From the NCBI GenBank assembly GCA_046052345.1, contig JBJOMN010000052.1, positions 1 through 49,319 of the forward strand: a DNA stretch of 49,319 nucleotides. Reading direction: 5' to 3'. Numbering within the stretch: the stretch's first letter is position 1; every line of letters begins with the position of its first letter. The notes below the pieces were generated by a model. It was not told the origin of the DNA. It was given only the letters and a program-made list of their open reading frames with translations, and searched no databases. This stretch comes from Pollutiaquabacter sp046052345. GTDB taxonomy: Bacteria > Bacteroidota > Bacteroidia > AKYH767-A > 2013-40CM-41-45. The position numbers and the translations under genes were made by a program. Shown here piece by piece: positions 8,128 to 15,725 of this stretch.

Positions 8128-8978
8128 AAACCCTTATCTACTTCGCTTCAGGAACTAGAACTCGCGGGTACGCATCGCTGGGCTATGATAAAGTATATCT
8201 ACTGGACTTCGGATTCAGGGAGTCGGCTGAAGGAGGAAATGTCATCGAAAAATCAAAAACTGTCACCTGCATCGGCGGTGATTGCCTGGAGTCCGTACAA
8301 ATCCTTAAAGACCGCAATGTAACGATTGACTGTTTTGTATGCCTGAACGAAGGAATATTCGAGGGCGGCGGAATTTACCCCATCAACTCTGATCCGTTTC
8401 TCGGATATGTCATGCCTTTGTTTTCGTCAAGCTATATACATATAATGAGTTATGACTATTATTGTCGCTCCGTACGGATCACTATGGATTGGCCATATGA
8501 TATGGTAGAGATAGGTGAGGATGATAGCCGATACATCAATCCGGTAGTCTTCGACGAGAACCGGCAAGGCGTCTATGGGGCTAAGGCCTATCAAATGGCA
8601 TGGAATCCACTTCCATCAGTATCATTCCCGGTCAAACCGGGGATGATGCTGAACATCATCCATGATACTGTGTGGCGATACGAGGACTCTCTTCAACGTA
8701 TTTATATTTCTTTCAAGCACCAAAACTTCCGAGATTTCTTCGGGAAAAGACCGAATGTCAGCAACATCGCTGACACATCAATTCCGGAAATCCTAAACTT
8801 TTGTACTCAGAATCGGGTCGAAAAGATCGGCTTTACTCCATGGTCGAAGGGTAGATACGACGAGTTCCTGCAACAGCTCATCGACCATCAAGGCGAATAC
8901 CCAAAGGAAGTCTCTCTTTTTCATCTCAACAAGCTCGATTATTCAGGCTTGAGGGAGCGGTTGCGGCAATTGGGATGA
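8124..8978 (+). CDS. Unrecognised Rossmann-like partner of HEPN gene
   Basis: A 284-residue protein I cannot assign. Its first ~110 residues alternate strand and helix like a Rossmann fold: strand TLIYFAS then a G/R loop (GTRTRG), strand KVYLLD ending in an acid, CIGGDCLESVQIL, then IDCFVCLNEG followed by a glycine-rich FEGGG. This order superficially resembles class I methyltransferase motifs I-IV, but no clear GxGxG is present. The loop SGTRTRG also resembles the GSxxRG of minimal nucleotidyltransferases, though it lies too near the N-terminus and lacks the S-D-x-D partner. The second half is rich in aromatic residues with no motif. Translational coupling (ATGA overlap) to the HEPN gene suggests an antitoxin, sensor or modifying enzyme working with it. 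Confidence 0.75.
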   Translation: MKTLIYFASGTRTRGYASLGYDKVYLLDFGFRESAEGGNVIEKSKTVTCIGGDCLESVQILKDRNVTIDCFVCLNEGIFEGGGIYPINSDPFLGYVMPLFSSSYIHIMSYDYYCRSVRITMDWPYDMVEIGEDDSRYINPVVFDENRQGVYGAKAYQMAWNPLPSVSFPVKPGMMLNIIHDTVWRYEDSLQRIYISFKHQNFRDFFGKRPNVSNIADTSIPEILNFCTQNRVEKIGFTPWSKGRYDEFLQQLIDHQGEYPKEVSLFHLNKLDYSGLRERLRQLG

Positions 8979-9339
8979 AGTCCGATCTTCGAGGATAGTC
9001 GGCCGATATATGCGGGAGCGTACATCCAGGATTTGTCGAGCAGTTTTTCATATTCGGAAATAGGCCGAATTAGGTTTAAATTTTTGCGTGTCAGTTAGAA
9101 TTACTCCCCTAGACAGGTGCCGCACCTATCCAATAATGTTGTTTTTTGATGGAATTTAAAGGCTTTTTCATTTCACCTATCCGGATAGGTGAACGGTCAC
9201 CTGATTCACCTTTTTTCACTTGTTTCAGACCGGGGCTTGTTTGAGATTTGCGCCCGTTCTGCAACCGGACCCTGTTGGGATTCCTGTTTCAAATAGCGCG
9301 ATCCGATCTACATAACACCAAGCCTCACCATCAATCATT
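8979..9339. other. Intergenic region with clustered CACCT dyads
   Basis: No gene is supported. The region carries the dyad cluster listed at 9115-9217. A terminator for the HEPN operon was not identified. Confidence 0.5.
9115..9217. promoter_or_regulatory. Cluster of CACCT/AGGTG inverted repeats
   Basis: Two palindromes, AGGTGC-C-GCACCT (9115-9127) and the perfect 20-mer TCACCTATCCGGATAGGTGA (9173-9192), lie with further CACCT motifs after 9196 (CACCTG, CACCTTTTTT). CACCTATCC occurs in both palindromic blocks. This density upstream of the LamG gene suggests an operator for a dimeric regulator, or less likely a terminator for the upstream operon. The regulator is unknown. Confidence 0.45.
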
Positions 9340-11400
9340 ATGAAAGCCAACTCTAAAATCCATGCCCTTTGTGTTGCCCTTTTCCTATTAACCTTTGTAA
9401 ACTCGGTTTATGCCCAGGTGCCGTCCTACGTCCCCACCAACGGACTGGTCGGTTGGTGGCCGTTTAACGGCAACGCTAACGATGAGAGCGGGAACGGGAA
9501 TAACGGGACGGTGAATGGAGCGACGTTGACAACTGATAGAAATGGCAATAGTAGTTCGGCCTACTTTTTTAGCGTTAATACAGTACAGGATATTTCAATG
9601 CAAAATCTTCAAATTACCGGGGATTGGACAATTTCTCTTTGGTTTCTTCCAACCGCCGGCAATGTTACTTCTCAGAACTATCTGATGGGTTTAAAATGTC
9701 AGAGTTATTGGGCAGGCATTGGACAATCCTATTCAAGCCCACAGTGCGGACTTCCTTCCGGGGCTAGTTTTATATTTGATGGCAATCAAGGTTGTAGCAA
9801 CTGGCTTGCGACCTCGCAAAATTATTCCTTGAATTCATATAATTATCTATGTATCACGTATGCCGGCGGCGTCTATTCCATTTCAATAAACGGGCAACCT
9901 TCCTATAGTTCATCGTCGTTGTTGGATTTGGATATAGATAATATTGTGGTCGGAAGGCGTTGCAATGATCCTTCTTCATTCAATTTCGACGGATCCATCG
10001 ATGACATCGGCATCTGGAACCGAGCCCTCTCCCCGCAGGAGATTACCGGCCTGTACACAGGCACCAATCCTCCTCCCTGCAATCCTCTTCCTTCAAACCT
10101 TCAGACCGGCCTCGTCGGTTGGTGGCCGTTCTGCGGAAACGCTAATGATGAGAGCGGGAACGGAAATCATGGAACAGTGAATGGAGCTACATTGGCAGCA
10201 GACAGGTTTGGAAATATGAATAAAGCGTATTATTTCAACGGTTACACCAATATTCAAACATTAACTGCCGGGCCGACAGGTACGGGTATTAGCTTATCAT
10301 ATTGGTACAAGACAAATCAATCGATTCAAATGCAAACTATTTCTTACGGAAGTTTAACCTGGGGTAGTTACTTCGGTGCTTATTTAAATCACTTTAGTGC
10401 TCAAACTACCGGGCCTTGTTATGGGCCCTCATTTACAAATGCCGGAACTTTAGTAAATAAAAACAATGGTAGCCTTCAAGATACTACTGCTTGGCATCAT
10501 GCAGTCATTATCATCCCTGTAAACGCTACTGATCTCAACTCACTGACGTTTTACCTCGACGGTCAGGAGTTAGTTAGCACTTGCAGCTATGCTAATTATG
10601 GAGCCCCTTCCCCTAATATTGATAACGGTAATCCCATTCGCTTTGGCGGAGGCTGGTATTCCGGGACGCCGTACAATGATTTAGTCGGCTACCTCGACGA
10701 CATCGGCTTCTGGAACCGAGCACTAACCTCGCAAGAGGTCGCCGAGCTCTACCAATCCCAAGCCTGCAATATGAGTTTCACCACCCAGCCGAGTGATGTC
10801 TACCTGAACACCGGTATCGGCACCCAGCTGACGGCCGTGAATTCCGATACGGCTGCTTCGTACCAGTGGCAATCCAATGCCGCCGGATTGGGATGGGTTA
10901 ATGTCACCGATAATGCGAATTACACGGATGCCGCTACGGGCACACTGCTCATCAACAACCTGACATTAGCCAATCATCTGCAGGAATTCCGCGTAGTGGC
11001 CTCCAATGGAATCTGTTTTGACACATCTGCAATTGCAACGGTATATATCACCGACACTTGTATCACTACAGTCAACGATACGGTATTTGTAACCGTCACC
11101 GATACGTTAATCATTGACGCAGTATTGACGACGGTTCCGACTCTCACGACCAACCGCATCATCGTCTATCCGAACCCGGCCTCGACCCACATCACCGTCG
11201 ATAACGGTAACTACGCCGCGATGAACGGATACTCGCTTGAAATCACAAACGCCCTCAGTCAGGTCGTCTTTACGTCGGCTATCAACCAACAACAATTCTA
11301 TATCGACCTTTCCTCCTGGACCGGCAACGGGGTCTATCATCTTTCTTTGAAAGATGGTTCGGGGGCGGTGGTGGATACGCGGCAGATTGTGGTGCAGTAA
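9340..11400 (+). CDS. Secreted protein with two LamG domains, T9SS cargo
   Basis: A 686-residue secreted protein. A signal peptide (1-26, ending VYAQ) precedes two LamG/concanavalin-like jelly rolls starting near residues 35 and 257. Each opens with a nearly identical block (GLVGWWPF.GNANDESGNGN.GTVNGATL) and closes with a DDIGFWNRAL-type strand, so the domains arose by internal duplication that is still visible in the DNA. Residues ~490-590 look Ig-like (SYQWQSN). The end (from about 609, IIVYPNPAST, to KDGSGAVVDTRQIVVQ) is a type IX sorting domain, so it should be exported and attached to the cell surface. LamG domains generally bind glycans or proteins; the ligand is unknown. A palindromic repeat begins directly after the TAA. 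Confidence 0.9.
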   Translation: MKANSKIHALCVALFLLTFVNSVYAQVPSYVPTNGLVGWWPFNGNANDESGNGNNGTVNGATLTTDRNGNSSSAYFFSVNTVQDISMQNLQITGDWTISLWFLPTAGNVTSQNYLMGLKCQSYWAGIGQSYSSPQCGLPSGASFIFDGNQGCSNWLATSQNYSLNSYNYLCITYAGGVYSISINGQPSYSSSSLLDLDIDNIVVGRRCNDPSSFNFDGSIDDIGIWNRALSPQEITGLYTGTNPPPCNPLPSNLQTGLVGWWPFCGNANDESGNGNHGTVNGATLAADRFGNMNKAYYFNGYTNIQTLTAGPTGTGISLSYWYKTNQSIQMQTISYGSLTWGSYFGAYLNHFSAQTTGPCYGPSFTNAGTLVNKNNGSLQDTTAWHHAVIIIPVNATDLNSLTFYLDGQELVSTCSYANYGAPSPNIDNGNPIRFGGGWYSGTPYNDLVGYLDDIGFWNRALTSQEVAELYQSQACNMSFTTQPSDVYLNTGIGTQLTAVNSDTAASYQWQSNAAGLGWVNVTDNANYTDAATGTLLINNLTLANHLQEFRVVASNGICFDTSAIATVYITDTCITTVNDTVFVTVTDTLIIDAVLTTVPTLTTNRIIVYPNPASTHITVDNGNYAAMNGYSLEITNALSQVVFTSAINQQQFYIDLSSWTGNGVYHLSLKDGSGAVVDTRQIVVQ

Positions 11401-11437
11401 ACCGGTCGTTGAGCTTGTCGAAACGACCGGCTGAGGT
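11401..11437. repeat. 37-base palindromic repeat, copy 1
   Basis: Arms CCGGTCGTT and AACGACCGG flank GAGCTTGTCGA. The repeat begins on the base after the LamG stop codon and is identical to 12284-12320. The following 30 bases (GCGAGTTGCGAGAAGCGAG and neighbours) are also shared. It may act as a transcription end for the LamG gene. Confidence 0.8.
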
Positions 11438-11508
11438 ATGTTGCGAGTTGCGAGAAGCGAGTTGCGGGCAGTGCCTCTTGACTTACCGGTTTATAAGGAC
11501 TTATGCGT

Positions 11509-12069
11509 TCAGTAGACATACGCCCAATCAACCGGAAGAACGTCGTGCTCATACCCGTCCTGCTCGTCCTTGGCATACTGCTTTAGTCCGCGCTCAATGA
11601 CCGGCGCCAATTCCTCTCGGTCGGCACGCAATTGCTCTTCGGTGGGTGTTCGGTTGTACTGCTTATCGATCAGCTTCATGATCCGCTCCATGTCCTTGGT
11701 GTCCTTGGCGGGATTTAACGGAATAAGATCCACCGAGGCCTTTACAGCACCCATGCCGACATCGGCAAGAATGAAATAGACCTTGTCCGGCGCTACATCC
11801 GCCTCGACGTAATCGCGGTTCTCCGAACGAGCCCAGAAAAGATGATGACCCGGATCACATTCATAACGGATGTAAGCCGGACCATAAAACCGGCCGATCA
11901 GCGAAGCACTGTCACAATACGTGAAGTTGATCAGCGCACCCATACCTGACGTGCGGGCGAAGTAAACGACCGATTTGCCGGGGGAGGGCGGAGGAATTTT
12001 ATTCTGAGCGTTAATAAAAACGAAAGGGAACGTGGCGAAAAACAAAACCGGCAGGAAGGAATTTCTCAT
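11509..12069 (-). CDS. DUF2846-like exported protein
   Basis: A 186-residue exported protein. The frame extends upstream to 12162, but the ATG at 12067-12069 begins a good signal peptide (MRNSFLPVLFFATFPFVFINAQ), so that start is chosen. The mature part follows the DUF2846 pattern: SVVYFAR, GPAYIRYECDPGHHLFWARSENRDYVEADV, then a hydrophobic strand VYFILADVGMGAVKASVDLIPL, followed by a charged helical tail (TPTEEQLRADREELAPVIE). DUF2846 proteins are envelope proteins of unknown function. The gene stands alone between two copies of a palindromic repeat and points opposite to its left neighbour. The family call is by motif resemblance. Confidence 0.7.
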   Translation of the reverse strand: MRNSFLPVLFFATFPFVFINAQNKIPPPSPGKSVVYFARTSGMGALINFTYCDSASLIGRFYGPAYIRYECDPGHHLFWARSENRDYVEADVAPDKVYFILADVGMGAVKASVDLIPLNPAKDTKDMERIMKLIDKQYNRTPTEEQLRADREELAPVIERGLKQYAKDEQDGYEHDVLPVDWAYVY

Positions 12070-12283
12070 GGATTTGATTTTTTGGACATGGTCTTCATAA
12101 CCATACGTCGTCAAAATTATCCCCGCTACAGAAGCAGGGAAATGACTTCCGTCATGAAACACTTAGAAGTGAAGGAAACGATGGTTGCGAGTCTCGTGCG
12201 TATCCTACGAAACATAGAGCGGATAACTTACGGTGATTCCTTTATAGGTGTACCGGCAATCACTTGAACGCTTGCAGCAGAAG

Positions 12284-12320
12284 ACCGGTCGTTGAGCTTG
12301 TCGAAACGACCGGCTGAGGT
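12284..12320. repeat. 37-base palindromic repeat, copy 2
   Basis: Identical over 37 bases to 11401-11437 and followed by the same GAGTTGCGAGAAGCGAGTTGCGGG-type tail with two substitutions just after the core. The pair brackets the DUF2846-like gene. Confidence 0.8.
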
Positions 12321-12466
12321 GCGTTACGAGTTGCGAGAAGCGAGTTGCGGGTTGCGAGGTCCGGGTTACGAGATACGTTTCTCTGCGAACTCTGCGCCAC
12401 TGCGTGAAAAAAATAGTTGCGAGGACAGAGGGATTGCCATTAAGCATGCGCTGTGCTTAGCTTCAT

Positions 12467-12681
12467 GGTGATCCCTTGAATGGGGTCATGCAATACCGTT
12501 GAATGATTTTCGGCGCCGAATTAGTCGGTAGTCTGCAGTCCGCTCATTAATATGAGCGCGCCATTTCATAAAAATTCAAAAAGTATCAGAAACAGAAACA
12601 GTGCGGGTAAACAGTATTTCTACTGTTCACCCACACTGTTTCTCGCACAGTTCACTGTGATGCTGCGGAGAGGGAGGGATT
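12467..12681. repeat. tRNA-end repeat unit, copy A
   Basis: About 215 bases, nearly identical to 12856-13071 with an offset of 389-390 bases; only a few substitutions and one small indel were counted. It ends with GCGGAGAGGGAGGGATT, the 3' end of the neighbouring tRNA-Ser gene, after which the sequence diverges (ACTCC here, CGAACC in the tRNA). This is what repeated integration or recombination at a tRNA 3' end leaves. Confidence 0.85.
12595..12642. repeat. Dispersed hairpin element, copy 3
   Basis: Outer arms GAAACAGTG (12595-12603) and CACTGTTTC (12634-12642) enclose AACAGT-ATTTCT-ACTGTT. Together they give a stem of about 21 base pairs with two mismatches. Confidence 0.7.
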
Positions 12682-12721
12682 ACTCCTTTCGGTCGTGATC
12701 ACCTGTTTTGGGGCATTAAAG

Positions 12722-12827
12722 AAAACAATGCGGCCTTCGGCCTTCCATTTTTCATTTCTACGCGACCCATAAAGCAAGCTTTACGGCCGCTTCAAAATGA
12801 AAAATGCCCCGTTGGGGGCATTGTTTT
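12722..12827. other. Four-way-junction-like structured element
   Basis: Nested pairing: outer stem AAAACAATGC (12722-12731) with GCATTGTTTT (12818-12827); two facing 11-base hairpins GGCC-TTC-GGCC (12732-12742) and CCCC-GTT-GGGG (12807-12817); middle stem CATTTTTCATTT (12746-12757) with AAATGAAAAATG (12795-12806); and an inner hairpin TAAAGC-AA-GCTTTA (12770-12783). The right arm followed by a T-rich run could also terminate transcription. No family is recognised. Confidence 0.65.
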
Positions 12828-12855
12828 ATTTTGCGGGGAGGGAGGGATTACCTGC

Positions 12856-13071
12856 GGTGATCCCTTTTATAGGGGTCCTGCAATACCGTTGAATGATTTT
12901 CAGCGCCGAATTAGTCGGTAGTCTGCAGTCCGCTCATTAATATGAGCGCGCCATTTCATAAAAATTCAAAAAGTATCAGAAACAGAAACAGTGCGAGTAA
13001 ACAGTATTTCTACTGTTCACCCACACTGTTTCTCGCACAGTTCACTGTGATGCTGCGGAGAGGGAGGGATT
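12856..13071. repeat. tRNA-end repeat unit, copy B
   Basis: The partner of 12467-12681. Its last 16 bases are the true 3' end of tRNA-Ser. A third short copy of the tRNA-end string (GGGGAGGGAGGGATTACC) is at 12835-12852, between the two units. Confidence 0.85.
12985..13032. repeat. Dispersed hairpin element, copy 4
   Basis: The equivalent of 12595-12642 inside unit B, with one substitution (GCGAG for GCGGG). It lies 23 bases beyond the 3' end of tRNA-Ser, so on the minus strand it could serve as that gene's terminator. Confidence 0.7.
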
Positions 13072-13143
13072 CGAACCCTCGAGACCCTTTTGGAGCCTAC
13101 ACACTTTCCAGGCGTGCTCCTTCGACCACTCGGACACCTCTCC
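13056..13143 (-). tRNA. tRNA-Ser (anticodon GGA)
   Basis: An 88-base class II tRNA on the minus strand. The acceptor stem GGAGAGG pairs with CCTCTCC, with discriminator G. The D-arm follows GTCCGAGTGG, the anticodon stem-loop CCTGGAAAG gives anticodon GGA for UCC codons, a long variable arm (GGCTCCAAAAGGGTCTC region) is typical of tRNA-Ser, and the T-arm contains GGTTCGAATCC. CCA is not encoded. Its 3' end is the site of the duplicated sequence to the left, making it the probable integration site bounding the accessory region. Confidence 0.97.
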
Positions 13144-13364
13144 GGTCAAGGATAAAAATGCCGAAAAACAGCGAAAAACGCAGTTTGTCGGCGTAAAGAG
13201 GTACAAAAATAGCAAATTCCGCCGGGATTGTCAAAAGGAATACAAAAGCACTCCTTATAGCTATTTATGTAGCTATATATATGGATCTCGCAGGGGTACG
13301 GATCGACGCCCGAACCGAACTTCGGAAAAACAGTACCTTCCTTGAAACTTCAACGCCCCGTTCA

Positions 13365-14621
13365 ATGTCCTTCACGAAAGAAGACCTTCTCCGCATCATC
13401 GATGATCCGCAGCTGCTCGAACGTGCCTACAGGGGCGACAAGGCGGCTTTCCACAAAGCCTTTCAGGAAGCGTACCCCGAAATCGCCGCCCGTCCGATCG
13501 CTCAGGTCTGGAACGCAAGACTCAGCCATACCTCAGAACCCGGCATCAACTGGGGCACCGGAAAAGACGGACTGCTTGTGCTCCTCTTCTGCCTGCTGGC
13601 AGGAACCCTGGCCAAACTGCCCGAGATATTCTCCATTCCCGAGAATTTTTTCTATCCCCGCAACATCACGTTTGTCGTATTCCCGTTGTTATCGCTCTAC
13701 TTCGTACGCAGCCACGGTATGCGCAGCGTCCGCACGCTCATCCTCTTCGGCGTTTTTCTTGCAGCTGCCGTTCATATCAACCTGCTGCCGGACCGCCCTG
13801 CCTCCGACACACTCATCCTTGCCTGCATACACCTCGCAGTGCTGTCGTGGTCGCTCCTCGGAATTGCATTCGCGGGTACGCGCGAATACGACCACGCAAG
13901 CCGGCTCGATTTCCTGAAGTATTCCGGCGACCTGGTCGTCATGACCGCTCTCCTCGCATTGGCGTTCGGGTTGTTTTCCGCCCTGACCGTCGGACTGTTC
14001 GGCGTCATCGGCATCCGTATCGAAGAATTCTATTTCCGGTATGTCGCCGTCTATGCGATGGCCGCAGCTCCGTTTGTCAGTACGCATCTCGTGCGTACCA
14101 ACCCGCAGCTGGTGAACAAGGTGTCGCCGGTCATCGCTCGTGTGTTCACGCCGCTGCTCCTGGTGACACTGACGGTTTACCTGTTCGCCTGGACCGGCTC
14201 CGGGAAGGATCCGTACAACGACCGCGACTTTCTCTTCGTCTTCAACATGCTCCTGCTGGGAGTGATGGCGGTTATCTTCTTCTCCGTCACAGAAATGTCC
14301 CGGTCTTCCGGAAACCGTTTCGGCGGCTTTGTGCTGCTCGCACTCAGCCTTGTGACGGTCGCGGTGAATGGGGTCGCCCTTTCTGCCATCGTGTACCGGA
14401 TCACCTCCTGGGGCGTCACGCCCAACCGGTTGGCGGTCGTGGTCAGCAACTTGCTGATCCTCGGAAGTCTCCTCACACTCTCCTACAGGTTATTCCGTTC
14501 CTGGCGCGACCGGTCTCCGCTTTCGGAAGCCGCCCAAGGTATCACGCTGTTTCTTCCCCTCTACGGGATCTGGGCATTTATCGTCATGTTTTTCTTTCCG
14601 GTGATGTTCGGTTTCAATTAG
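13365..14621 (+). CDS. DUF4153-type multi-pass membrane protein
   Basis: A 418-residue inner-membrane protein. An amphipathic N-terminus (MSFTKEDLLRIIDDPQLLERAYRG) is followed by about ten hydrophobic segments, starting with GLLVLLFCLLAGTLAKLPEIF. It has the look of the DUF4153 family of Bacteroidota, whose function is unknown. The open frame runs back to 13281, but the ATG at 13365 begins the family-like sequence and is preferred. A VOC protein gene follows 16 bases downstream on the same strand, so the two may share a transcript. The GC-rich codon use contrasts with the island to the left. The family call rests on topology and sequence impression. Confidence 0.7.
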   Translation: MSFTKEDLLRIIDDPQLLERAYRGDKAAFHKAFQEAYPEIAARPIAQVWNARLSHTSEPGINWGTGKDGLLVLLFCLLAGTLAKLPEIFSIPENFFYPRNITFVVFPLLSLYFVRSHGMRSVRTLILFGVFLAAAVHINLLPDRPASDTLILACIHLAVLSWSLLGIAFAGTREYDHASRLDFLKYSGDLVVMTALLALAFGLFSALTVGLFGVIGIRIEEFYFRYVAVYAMAAAPFVSTHLVRTNPQLVNKVSPVIARVFTPLLLVTLTVYLFAWTGSGKDPYNDRDFLFVFNMLLLGVMAVIFFSVTEMSRSSGNRFGGFVLLALSLVTVAVNGVALSAIVYRITSWGVTPNRLAVVVSNLLILGSLLTLSYRLFRSWRDRSPLSEAAQGITLFLPLYGIWAFIVMFFFPVMFGFN

Positions 14622-14637
14622 TAATTTAATCAGCACT

Positions 14638-15072
14638 ATGAACGACCCTTTGAAATCAAGAAATGAATCAACCGGTTCAACGGACAACACCCCGAAAGTC
14701 ACCGGCATCGGCGGCATCTTCTTTTTCAGCGACAATCCTGCAGAGGTGCGCAAATGGTACACAGATCATCTCGGCATGGACATCAGCGAGTGGGGTGCGA
14801 CTTTCGTCTCGCGCAACAACGACCGGCCCGAAGTGACCGAGCAGTTGCAGTGGAGCCCGTTCCGGCGAGGAAGCGATTACTTCGCGCCTTCCTCCAAGGA
14901 GTTCATGATCAACTACCGGGTAAGGAATATCGAAGCACTCGTGGAAAACCTGCGCGACAACGGCGTCACAGTGCTCGACGAGATCACAGATTCGGAATAC
15001 GGCAAGTTCGTTCACGTGATGGATCCGGAAGGGAACAAGCTGGAGCTGTGGGAACCGGCCGCATCGGACTGA
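14638..15072 (+). CDS. VOC / glyoxalase-like protein
   Basis: A 144-residue protein of the vicinal oxygen chelate superfamily (glyoxalase, bleomycin-resistance, dioxygenase fold). After a ~24-residue lead it shows the two beta-alpha-beta-beta-beta halves: GIGGIFFFSDNPAEVRKWYTDHLGM (about 23-47) and INYRVRNIEALVENLRDNGV (about 90-109), ending in the typical VMDPEGNKLELWEP (about 127-140). The family usually coordinates a divalent metal with His/Glu residues; the E in KLELWE is present, while the others cannot be fixed by eye. The substrate cannot be inferred. It follows the DUF4153 gene closely. Confidence 0.88.
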   Translation: MNDPLKSRNESTGSTDNTPKVTGIGGIFFFSDNPAEVRKWYTDHLGMDISEWGATFVSRNNDRPEVTEQLQWSPFRRGSDYFAPSSKEFMINYRVRNIEALVENLRDNGVTVLDEITDSEYGKFVHVMDPEGNKLELWEPAASD

Positions 15073-15121
15073 GTCATGATTTTTATACGTATCATTACAG
15101 CGATCATCCTTCACCCCGAAC

Positions 15122-15679
15122 ATGAACAAGAAAGAATTCACCGCATCGCTCAAAAACAAAAGTGTCAAAGAACTGCTGGTGCAGTTGGAAAATGCGCAAT
15201 CCGGAAAAGTGAAAACGGATCCGGACCTGCTTACACTTCTTCTGGATGAACTCGAGTCCCGGCAGTTGAGTGCGGCAGAGCAGAATGAATACGACCGAAT
15301 CATGGGAATGACGGAAGCCGGCAACGACGACGCACGGACTTCATCACCGGAGGCGAATGACGCAAAAGCCGTAAACGCGGAGAGAAAAGCGGAGTCGCTA
15401 GACCCTCCGCGTGCGACCTCTGAAAGGTATATGGCCCTGAAGGCCCTTGCCGGAGTATTGTCCGTATGCGGATATGCTGTTTTGGTGATCGGGTTGATAG
15501 CCCTGGTTTATATGGCCAGTGAGAACAACCTGTTGCAAGGGCTGTTGGTTTTGTTGGGAGCCGTATTGGTAGCATTGCCTTCCCTTGCTTTTTCCAATCT
15601 CATACAGGTCTTCATCGATATCGAATCGAATACACGGAAGACCATGGAGGCGATGCAGCGCACGAACGCAAGACGTTGA
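15122..15679 (+). CDS. Small membrane protein of unknown function
   Basis: A 185-residue protein not assigned to a family. The first ~100 residues are hydrophilic and helical (KSVKELLVQLENAQSGKVKTD, LLLDELESRQLSAAEQNEYDR), followed by a linker rich in Ala/Lys/Glu. Two adjacent hydrophobic segments come next (LAGVLSVCGYAVLVIGLIALVYMA and LLQGLLVLLGAVLVALPSLAF). The C-terminus (IESNTRKTMEAMQRTNARR) resembles the tail of small DUF4282-like or superinfection-type membrane proteins, but that is only an impression. The start is an ATG 50 bases after the VOC gene. No regulatory signal was seen. Confidence 0.65.
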   Translation: MNKKEFTASLKNKSVKELLVQLENAQSGKVKTDPDLLTLLLDELESRQLSAAEQNEYDRIMGMTEAGNDDARTSSPEANDAKAVNAERKAESLDPPRATSERYMALKALAGVLSVCGYAVLVIGLIALVYMASENNLLQGLLVLLGAVLVALPSLAFSNLIQVFIDIESNTRKTMEAMQRTNARR

Positions 15680-15725
15680 ATATCCCCGTTGTCTTTCCTT
15701 TGCGTCCTGAATTGAACCGTTTCCA

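Larger units (their letters stand above)
12070..13055. other. Gene-free repeat region at tRNA-Ser
   Basis: About 1 kb without a supportable gene. It holds the second 37-base palindrome (12284), a GCGAGTTGCGAG-rich stretch, a tandem duplication ending in the tRNA-Ser 3' sequence (12467-12681 and 12856-13071), two AACAGT hairpins and a four-way-junction-like structure (12722-12827). Short open frames here have no coding character. Confidence 0.7.

Noticed and set aside
8124..8200. SGTRTRG as a minimal nucleotidyltransferase motif making a HEPN-MNT pair
   Set aside because: The motif lies at residue 9, without the preceding helix and without the S-D-x-D residues that must follow.
12082..12267. 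Short plus-strand frame in the repeat region
   Set aside because: It overlaps the start region of the minus-strand DUF2846-like gene, has no start signal and no coding character.
14677..15324. 215-codon minus-strand frame over the VOC gene
   Set aside because: Shadow; the plus strand shows clear VOC motifs.
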